Shown: positions 55,002 through 61,601 of the stretch, piece after piece | How positions within the stretch are numbered: the stretch's first letter is position 1 | Layout of the letters: every line of letters starts with the position of its first letter | NCBI GenBank assembly: GCA_964586175.1 | Contig: CAZPGL010000008.1 | Coordinates: 1 to 61,601, forward strand | Source: CAZPGL01 sp964586175 | GTDB lineage: Bacteria > Actinomycetota > Acidimicrobiia > Acidimicrobiales > MedAcidi-G1 | DNA length: 61,601 nucleotides | Reading direction: 5' to 3' | Position numbers and translations under genes: made by a program | Notes under the pieces: generated by a model | Told to the model about the DNA's origin: nothing | Databases searched by the model: none | Seen by the model: the letters and a program-made list of their open reading frames with translations, nothing else

Positions 55002-56090
55002 ATGATGCTTCGCCGAATGTTCGGGTTGCTCGCCATTGTGTTGAGTTTCGGGGTGGTCGCCGCGGCCTGCGGGTCCGACGACGATTCCGGCAGCGAGGTC
55101 AAGGCTGCGTTCGTCTACGTCGGTCCGGTGGGCGATGCCGGCTGGACCTGGGCCCACGACCAGGGCCGTCAGTTCGCCGAGGCGGAGACCGGTGTGACGA
55201 CGGCGTACGTCGAGGCCGTGCCCGAAGGCACCGCCGACTTCGGCAACCATGTCCGCGACTTCATCGACCAGGGCTACAACGTCATCATCGGCACCTCGTT
55301 CGGCTACATGGACGACATGGAGGCCCTGGCCGCCGAATACCCGGACGTGATCTTCGAGCACGTCTCCGGCTACAAGGCCAACGAAACCAACTTCGGCAAC
55401 ACGTTCGGCCGCATGTACGAGCCGCGGTACCTGTCGGGGGTGGTGGCCGGCGCCATGACCGAATCGAACCTCATCGGTTACGTGGCTGCCTTCCCGATTC
55501 CTGAGGTCGTGCGAGGCATCAACGCCTTCACGTTGGGTGCGCAGGCATACAACCCGGACGTCGAGGTCGAGGTCGTCTGGACCAGCACCTGGTTCGATCC
55601 GGCCGTCGAAGGCGACTCGGCGCAGGCCCTGCTCGACAAGGGTGCCGACGTCATCGCCATGCATCAGGATTCGCCGGCCGCCGGTGAGAAGGCCGAGGCT
55701 GCGGGTGCCCGATGGGTGTCCTACAACTCGGACATGAGCGCCTTCGCCCCCAACGCCTACCTGACCGCTCCGGTCTGGGACTGGGGCCCCCGCTACGTCG
55801 AGATCATCGAGTCGGTCAAGGCCGGCACGTACACGCCGGGCTACTACTGGGGTTCGATGGCTGACGGGGTCGTCGGTCTGGGTTCCATCGCCGCCGACGT
55901 TCCCGCCGAAGTCGTCGAACTGCTCGAAGAAGGTACGGCGCTCATCAAGTCGGGTGAGTTCCACCCGTTCGAGGGCCCGATCTACGATCAGGACGGCAAC
56001 GAACTGGTCGCTGACGGTGCCGTCATGGACGACGGCACGATGCTCAGTTCGACCACGTTCGTGCAGGGCGTGATCGGTTCGGCGGGCTGA
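55002..56090 (+). CDS. BMP family (nucleoside-type) ABC substrate-binding lipoprotein
   Basis: The 362-residue lipoprotein has signal peptide RRMFGLLAIVLSFGVV and lipobox AAAC. The mature part follows the BMP/PnrA family: VKAAFVYVGPVGDAGWTWAHDQGRQFAEAE, IIGTSFGYMDDMEALAAEYPDVIFEHVSGY, NFGNTFGRMYEPRYLSGVVAG, IGYVAAFPIPEVVRGINAFTLGAQ and DVIAMHQDSPAAGEKAEAAG. BMP proteins bind nucleosides or purine bases. GGAGG lies 5 nt before ATG 55002. It is separated from the ATPase gene by a strong hairpin, which would allow higher expression than the membrane components. Confidence 0.93.
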   Translation: MMLRRMFGLLAIVLSFGVVAAACGSDDDSGSEVKAAFVYVGPVGDAGWTWAHDQGRQFAEAETGVTTAYVEAVPEGTADFGNHVRDFIDQGYNVIIGTSFGYMDDMEALAAEYPDVIFEHVSGYKANETNFGNTFGRMYEPRYLSGVVAGAMTESNLIGYVAAFPIPEVVRGINAFTLGAQAYNPDVEVEVVWTSTWFDPAVEGDSAQALLDKGADVIAMHQDSPAAGEKAEAAGARWVSYNSDMSAFAPNAYLTAPVWDWGPRYVEIIESVKAGTYTPGYYWGSMADGVVGLGSIAADVPAEVVELLEEGTALIKSGEFHPFEGPIYDQDGNELVADGAVMDDGTMLSSTTFVQGVIGSAG

Positions 56091-56109
56091 TCCACCGAAC
56101 GTGACGTGA

Positions 56110-56141
56110 ACGGAGGCGTCGGCGGGAGCCGGCGCCTCCGT
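56110..56141 (+). terminator. Intercistronic hairpin with GNRA loop
   Basis: A 14-bp stem (ACGGAGGCG, T-G wobble, CGGC) closes a GGGA tetraloop at 56124-56127. It starts 20 nt after the BMP gene stop. No T tract follows. It should terminate part of the transcript or protect the upstream message. Confidence 0.65.
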
Positions 56142-56149
56142 CGCGTCCG

Positions 56150-56155
56150 TAGCCT
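56150..56155 (+). promoter_or_regulatory. -10 element (TAGCCT) of the ABC ATPase/permease genes
   Basis: TAGCCT lies 9 nt before ATG 56165, downstream of the hairpin, so the importer core can be transcribed independently of the binding protein. Confidence 0.5.
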
Positions 56156-56164
56156 GAACCCTCC

Positions 56165-57685
56165 ATGACCGCTCCCTCACCCGGTCCTGCCGCCGTCGAA
56201 CTGGTCGACATCTGGAAACGCTTCCCCGGCGTCGTGGCCAACGCGGGCGCCGGCCTCCGGGTCGAGGCAGGCACCATCCACGCCGTGCTCGGCGAGAACG
56301 GGGCCGGCAAGTCCACGCTCATGAACGTGCTGGCCGGCGTGTACCGGCCCGACGAGGGCGAGGTGCGCATCGACGGCATCATGCACCGGTTCCGGAACCC
56401 AGCTGATGCCCTGGCCGCCGGGGTCGGCATGGTGCACCAGGAGTTCCGGCTCGTGCCGTCGTTCACCGTGGCCCAGAACGTGGTGCTGGGTGCCGCCGAC
56501 CGGATCCTGCGCCGGTCGACCGTCGAATCCCAGGTCGCCGCCCTCGCTGAGCGGTTCGGGCTGGCTGCCGAACCGGGCCGTCCCGTGTGGCAACTGTCGA
56601 TGGGGGAGCGGCAGCGGGTCGAGATCTTGAAGACCCTGTGGCGGGACGCCCGCATCCTGATCCTCGACGAGCCGACCGCCGTGCTTACCCCGGCCGAAGC
56701 CGACGAGTTGGGAGGGGTGCTCCGCCACATGGCCGACGACGGCCGGTCGGTGATCTTCATCAGCCACAAGCTGCACGAGGTCACCGGCTTCTGCGACGAA
56801 GCCACCGTGCTGCGTGGCGGCGAGACGGTTGCTGCGTCGCTGGCTGTGGCCGACACCGACGCTGCCGAACTCGCCGGGCTCATGGTCGGATCGTCACCCG
56901 AGATCAGCGAACGGCCACCCCCCAACGAGCCGGGCCAGGTCCGGCTGTCGGTGCGGGGGCTGTGCGCTGTCGGCGACCGGGGAGTCCAGGTCGTCGACCG
57001 GTTGGACCTCGAGGTCCGTAGCGGTGAGATCGTGGGTATCGCCGGCGTGGCCGGCAACGGGCAGCCCGAGTTGGCCCAGGCCATCGCCGGTCTGCGTGAC
57101 ATCACGGCCGGTTCCGTGTGCCTCGACGACGTGGACGTGACCGGCCTGCCGCCTGCGGCCCGTTTCGCCGCTGGGTTGGGGTACGTCCCCGAGGACCGGC
57201 TGGGTGTCGGCCTGGCCCCCCGGCTGAGCGTGGTCGACAACGCCATCCTGCGCAACTACCGCCAGATGCGGTGGGGGCCGTTGCTGGTCGCCGACCAGGC
57301 TGTCGACCACTGCCGGTCGCTCGTCGAGCGCTTCGGGGTGCGTACCGGGCCGTTGCATCAGCCGATCGCCGGGCTGTCGGGTGGCAACCTGCAGCGCCTG
57401 CTCGTCGGGCGCGAGCTGAGCGACCGTCCCCGGGTGATGGTGGCGGCCCAACCGACGCGTGGCCTCGACGTCAAGGGCGTCAAGGCCATCCAGGACCTGC
57501 TCATCGCGGAGCGGACCGCTGGTGTGGCGGTGTTGCTCATCTCCGAGGACCTCGACGAGCTGCTCACCTTGTCGGATCGTCTGGTCGTCATGCACGGTGG
57601 CCGTATCGCCGGCGAGTTCGATCCTGTGGCCGCGGACCGCCACGAGATCGGGGCCGCCATGGCCGGCCATGGGGAGATGCCGTGA
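56165..57685 (+). CDS. Nucleoside-type ABC importer ATP-binding protein (two ABC domains)
   Basis: The 506-residue protein has tandem ABC domains. The first has GENGAGKST, LSMGERQRVEIL and LILDEPTAVLTPAE; the second has a degenerate Walker A GVAGNGQPELAQAI, signature GLSGGNLQRLLVGREL and PTRGLDVKGV in place of the standard Walker B/D-loop. This is the sugar/nucleoside (RbsA, NupA, YufO) type. Both permease genes follow with 4-nt overlaps. Confidence 0.95.
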   Translation: MTAPSPGPAAVELVDIWKRFPGVVANAGAGLRVEAGTIHAVLGENGAGKSTLMNVLAGVYRPDEGEVRIDGIMHRFRNPADALAAGVGMVHQEFRLVPSFTVAQNVVLGAADRILRRSTVESQVAALAERFGLAAEPGRPVWQLSMGERQRVEILKTLWRDARILILDEPTAVLTPAEADELGGVLRHMADDGRSVIFISHKLHEVTGFCDEATVLRGGETVAASLAVADTDAAELAGLMVGSSPEISERPPPNEPGQVRLSVRGLCAVGDRGVQVVDRLDLEVRSGEIVGIAGVAGNGQPELAQAIAGLRDITAGSVCLDDVDVTGLPPAARFAAGLGYVPEDRLGVGLAPRLSVVDNAILRNYRQMRWGPLLVADQAVDHCRSLVERFGVRTGPLHQPIAGLSGGNLQRLLVGRELSDRPRVMVAAQPTRGLDVKGVKAIQDLLIAERTAGVAVLLISEDLDELLTLSDRLVVMHGGRIAGEFDPVAADRHEIGAAMAGHGEMP

Positions 57686-58776
57686 GGCGGCTGGTCTTGG
57701 AGCGGCGCGAACAGGCCCTGCGCGGCGGTCAGCCGCTGGCCTTCGTGCTCGGTCTGGTGTTGGCCATGGTCGCTGGCGCCTTGCTGCTGCTCGGTTCGGG
57801 AAATGAGCCGCTGGCGGTGTTCGAGCGGATGTTCGAGTCTTCGGTCGGTGACCCGGAGGCGTGGTCGCTCACGTTGAACCGGGCCGTGCCCTTGGGTCTG
57901 GCCGGTCTGGCCGTGGCCATCGCCGGGGCCATGGGCCTGTGGAACATCGGTGCCGAGGGCCAGATCCTGGCCGGGGCGATGATGGCGGCCTGGGTGGCGC
58001 GCATCGGCGGCGACTGGCCGTCGGCGCTGTTGATCATCGGGATGCTGTTGGCCGCCTCGGTTGGCGGCGGACTGTTGGCCCTTGGGCCGGCGGTGGCCCG
58101 GGCCCACATCGGCGTCAACGAGATCCTGACCACGCTGATGCTCAACGAGGTGGCGTTGCGGCTGCTGCAATGGCTGATCCACGGGCCGTGGAAGGATCCC
58201 GGCTCCTACGGGTTTCCGCTGGCGCCGATGCTGCCCGACGGGGCACGGCTGCCCGGGTTCTTCGAACGGGCCCACCTCGGTGTGGTCGTCGCCGGTCTGG
58301 TGATCGCCGCCTTCGCCCTGGTGGTGAGCCGCACCGCCTGGGGGTACGAGTTGCGGGTCGCCGGATCCTCGGGGGCGACGGCTCGGTATGCCGGCATCTC
58401 GCTTCAGCGCAAGATCCTCACCGCCCTCGTCCTGAGCGGGGCGGTTGCCGGCCTGGCCGGAGGTATCGAACTGTCGGGCACCGCCGATCGGATCACCGAG
58501 GGCATCTCCTCGGGGTTCGGCTACGCCGGCATCATCGTCGCCGCCCTGGCGTTGATGCGGCCGTCGGGCGTCGCCGCGGTGGCCGTGCTGTTCGGCGCCG
58601 TCCAGGTGGGCGGGATGAGCATCCAGACGATGGGTGTGTCGTCGTCGGTGTCGCGGATCCTCCAGGCGTTCATCCTGTTCGGGGCCATCGGCGCCGGGGT
58701 GTTCAGTACCTACCGGCTACAGCTGGTTCCGGGGCGCAGCGGGGAAACCGGGGAAACCGGGGAGCGCGGGTCGTGA
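57682..58776 (+). CDS. Nucleoside-type ABC importer permease 1
   Basis: The 364-residue permease (YufP/NupB type) has 8-10 hydrophobic segments, LAFVLGLVLAMVAGALLLLG first. The family signature GAMGLWNIGAEGQILAGAMMAA and the coupling loop HIGVNEILTTLMLNEVALRLL are clear. The last residues are a small repeat GETGETGERG from 9-bp DNA repeats. GTG 57682 overlaps the ATPase stop. Confidence 0.94.
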   Translation: MRRLVLERREQALRGGQPLAFVLGLVLAMVAGALLLLGSGNEPLAVFERMFESSVGDPEAWSLTLNRAVPLGLAGLAVAIAGAMGLWNIGAEGQILAGAMMAAWVARIGGDWPSALLIIGMLLAASVGGGLLALGPAVARAHIGVNEILTTLMLNEVALRLLQWLIHGPWKDPGSYGFPLAPMLPDGARLPGFFERAHLGVVVAGLVIAAFALVVSRTAWGYELRVAGSSGATARYAGISLQRKILTALVLSGAVAGLAGGIELSGTADRITEGISSGFGYAGIIVAALALMRPSGVAAVAVLFGAVQVGGMSIQTMGVSSSVSRILQAFILFGAIGAGVFSTYRLQLVPGRSGETGETGERGS

Positions 58777-59705
58777 CTGAGGCGTCGATGATCGGGTTGT
58801 TGGCGGCCACCGTGTCGTTCGGCACCCTGCTGTATCTGGCTGCCTTGGGTGAGCTCATTGCCGAGAAGGCGGGCGTGCTCAACCTGGGTGTCGAGGGCAT
58901 GATGGCCATGGGTGCCGTGTCCGGATTCATGGTGGCGCTCGAGTCGGGGAACCCGTGGCTGGCCTTGCTGGTCGCCACCGCGGTCGGGGCGCTGGTGGCC
59001 TCGGTGCACGGATGGTTCACCGTCGTGCTGGGGGCTGAACAGGTGGTGTCGGGGTTGTCGTTGACGATCCTGGGTCTGGGCCTTTCGGCGTTCGTCGGCA
59101 AGAACGTGGTCGGACGCCCGTCGCGCGCTGAGCTGGCGCCCGTCGACTGGGGGCCGTTGACCGACATTCCGTGGGCGGGTCCGGTGCTGTTCCACCAGTC
59201 ACCGATCGTGTACCTGGCAGTGGCATTGGGGGTGGCCGCGTCGTTCCTGTTGACCCGGACCCGTCTGGGGTTGGCGTTGCGGGCGGCGGGGGAGTCGGCG
59301 TCGACGACTGATGCGGCCGGTCATTCGGTGGTCGGGCTGCGTCTGGGGGCCGTGGCGACGGGTGGTGCCCTGGCCGGGATGGCCGGTGCCTATCTGACGG
59401 TGTCGATCACACCGCAGTGGTCAGAGGGGGTTACGGCCGGTCGGGGTTGGATCGCCGTGGCCCTGGTGATCTTCGGTGCGTGGCGGCCGGGTCGTGCCGC
59501 GGTGGGGGCCCTGCTGTTCGGCGGGATGCTGGCGCTCAAGACCCGGTTGCAGACATTCGGCGTGGACTTCTCGCCGATCCTGTTGTCGATGCTGCCGTAC
59601 CTGTTGACCATCGGGGTCCTGGTCGTCATCTCGATCAGGGCCCGCCACCGCCCGTCGTCGGCCCCGGCCGCCCTGGGTCTGCCCTACCGCCGCGAAGAGC
59701 GCTGA
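58773..59705 (+). CDS. Nucleoside-type ABC importer permease 2
   Basis: The 310-residue permease (YufQ/NupC type) contains LIAEKAGVLNLGVEGMMAMGAVSGF, the family signature, GAEQVVSGLSLTILGLGLSAFVG and TPQWSEGVTAGRGWIAVALVIFGAWRPGRAAVGALLFGG. It completes a two-permease importer with the BMP-type binding protein and the double ATPase. GTG 58773 overlaps the previous stop (GTGA). A hairpin 34 nt after its stop probably ends the transcript. Confidence 0.94.
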   Translation: MTEASMIGLLAATVSFGTLLYLAALGELIAEKAGVLNLGVEGMMAMGAVSGFMVALESGNPWLALLVATAVGALVASVHGWFTVVLGAEQVVSGLSLTILGLGLSAFVGKNVVGRPSRAELAPVDWGPLTDIPWAGPVLFHQSPIVYLAVALGVAASFLLTRTRLGLALRAAGESASTTDAAGHSVVGLRLGAVATGGALAGMAGAYLTVSITPQWSEGVTAGRGWIAVALVIFGAWRPGRAAVGALLFGGMLALKTRLQTFGVDFSPILLSMLPYLLTIGVLVVISIRARHRPSSAPAALGLPYRREER

Positions 59706-59738
59706 CCCGTCTCCCGGGGGCGGGTCCCAGCACGCTGC

Positions 59739-59769
59739 TCCGGATTTGGGGTCTGTCCCCAAATCCGGA
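59739..59769. terminator. 31-nt perfect hairpin, terminator or REP-like element
   Basis: Arms TCCGGATTTGGGG and CCCCAAATCCGGA pair over 13 bp around a TCTGT loop, between the importer operon and the convergent PLP gene. The element is AT-richer than its surroundings, and the core GGGGTCTGTCCCC resembles bacterial REP sequences mobilised by RAYT transposases. It can act as a bidirectional terminator either way. Confidence 0.7.
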
Positions 59770-59778
59770 TGTCGGGGA

Positions 59779-60989
59779 TCAGGAGCGGTCGACGCCGGTG
59801 AACAGGACCACCACCGTCTCGTCGGAGGCGATGCAGCCGTCGCGGCGGGTGGCGAGGAGCCCGGCCAGCCCGGCGGTGCCGGTCGGGTCGGCGGGTACGG
59901 TCGTGTGGGCCCGGGCGGCCAGGTGGGCGGCCACGACGTCGGCCTCAGCGGCCACGATCGGCCCGCCACGAGGGTCGCCGGTCAGCATGTCGTGGACGAG
60001 GGGCACCCAGTCGTACGTGATGTCGTCGAGGATGCCGGTGGCGGCCGACGTGGGTCCATCCCAGGGCCACATGTGGTCGGCACCATGGTCGAACAGGGCG
60101 GCGTCGGGATCGTCGGCGTCGGCCACCCGGTTGAATGCCCGGGCCAACGGCGCACAACCCTCGGCTTGGACCGTGTTGAGGGCCGGCCGGCCGGCCAGGC
60201 CGCCGAGGGCCACCGCCTCGGTCAGGCCCTGGACCACCGATGCCGCCAGGGCACCACCGCCGACCTGGACGAGCAACCGGTCGGGTTCGACCCCACGGTC
60301 GGCGAGGTCGGCGGCCAGCTCGAAACCCAGGGTGCGGCCGCCGTCGATGGTCAACGGATCGTCCACCGCCTGGCAGCCGAACGTGCGGGCCCCGGCGGCA
60401 ACCGCCTCCCGGGCCCGCAGCACGCACGGGTCGCCGACGTCGCCGGCTCGGCGTTCGCAGATACGGACGTCGGCCCCGAGGTCGGCGAGCCGGTCCAGCA
60501 CAGCGGCGTCGGCCCACGGTGGGACGTGGACGGCCAGCGGTCGACCAGCAGCCCGGGCCACGACGGCCGCCCCCAGCGCGGCGTTGCCACAGGAGGCGAT
60601 GGCCAACAAGGTGTCGCGTGGAACCTGGTCGACCTCGAGATGGAGCGCCAGGCCGAACAGGTGACGGGCCTTGTGGGAGCCTGAGACGTTGCCGGTCTCA
60701 TCCTTGGCCCACACGCCACCCGTCTGGCCGACGGCGTCGGCGAGGGCAGGGTGCTCGGCGAAGGGGGAGTGGCGGAAGCCACGGCCGTCCACCTCACCCA
60801 CCGCGTCGTCGAGACGGCGGACCAGGTCGACGAACCCGCCATCGGCCATGCCGGCCCGGCGGGCTGCGTCGTACGACCAGAGCAGGCTGCGGAAGGCCAC
60901 GAACGGGTCGGGGTCCCGGTCGCCTGGGTCGGGCCAGGCGGCGTCGGGAGGCGACCCCAGCCGACCGTGGTCCCTTGAGGGGCGGCGCA

Positions 60990-60990
<1 letters not shown>
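59779..60990 (-). CDS. PLP-dependent fold-type II enzyme (threonine synthase/dehydratase-like)
   Basis: The 403-residue enzyme has the PLP lysine in ETGNVSGSHKARHLFGLAL, the Asn-containing LLAIASCGNAALGAAVVARAAGRPLAVHVP, and a glycine-rich phosphate loop LLVQVGGGALAASVVQG. It resembles threonine-synthase/diaminopropionate-lyase relatives in which the SGSHK motif replaces SxxxK(D/N). Its ATG 60990 overlaps the stop of the upstream PLP gene (ATGA), so the two probably form a pathway pair. The reaction cannot be named from sequence. Confidence 0.82.

Positions 60991-61601
<611 letters not shown>

Overview
The window is about 72% GC and packed with genes that often overlap by 4 nt (ATGA or GTGA). 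The content suggests a mycothiol- and F420-using actinobacterium, most likely an Acidimicrobiia (Ilumatobacter-like) lineage. Markers are mycothiol-dependent isomerase/nitroreductase families, CofC and LLM (F420-type) oxidoreductases, PAC2 and Nfu_N-domain proteins, an ImuA'/ImuB SOS cassette behind a Gram-positive-type LexA box, and many acyl-CoA enzymes. The lineage is inferred from gene content, not from a marker phylogeny. Two 100-base runs of N (33218-33317 and 40139-40238) are scaffold gaps, each sitting in repeated sequence. I see no rRNA, tRNA, CRISPR, insertion sequence or prophage.

Layout. 1-4138: start of an LLM oxidoreductase, then an acyl-CoA ligase, a mycothiol nitroreductase-like protein, a mycothiol-dependent isomerase and MsrA. 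4162-12696: a lipid or steroid-type acyl-CoA catabolic island. It has a six-gene minus-strand run (two acyl-CoA dehydrogenases, an active/inactive MaoC pair, two CaiB/BaiF CoA-transferases) and a divergent HMG-CoA-synthase-like/DUF35 fusion plus thiolase. One promoter-operator module occurs twice in it. 12755-24339: PhzF, MDMPI-like, PAC2, MFS, a large arylsulfatase, an isochorismatase-like protein without its Cys, a SulP transporter, a Nudix hydrolase near a CRP-like site, membrane proteins and an SDR. 24336-32999: esterase, P450, Zn-alcohol dehydrogenase, PhnZ/MIOX-like HD protein, ABC exporter, cofC, gpsA and an uncharacterised beta-rich protein. 33494-40103: rnhB, an Nfu_N protein, a beta-lactamase remnant, a TrmH methyltransferase, a cupredoxin-like lipoprotein with a membrane partner, and imuA'-imuB.

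40348-59705 is an N-heterocycle (probably purine) uptake and degradation island. It holds a phosphoribosyltransferase, an amidase with a DauR-type regulator, a three-subunit xanthine-dehydrogenase-type Mo hydroxylase, an M20 carbamoylase-type hydrolase, an N-carbamoyl-D-amino-acid-hydrolase-like nitrilase, a second fused 2Fe-2S/Mo hydroxylase of the selenium-dependent XDH architecture, a compact SsnA-like amidohydrolase, an LLM oxidoreductase, an 8-oxoguanine-deaminase-like enzyme, a thiamine-binding protein, and a BMP-type nucleoside ABC importer. The window ends with two minus-strand PLP enzymes.

Regulation is unusually readable. At least 13 genes have a TAnnnT hexamer 6-9 nt before the start codon, implying widespread leaderless transcription. 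Candidate operators include a perfect 30-bp LexA palindrome, a CRP/GlxR-type site, a twice-used TCTGAC-N5-GTCAGA operator, and a 21-bp operator between the Mo-hydroxylase genes and their divergent regulator.
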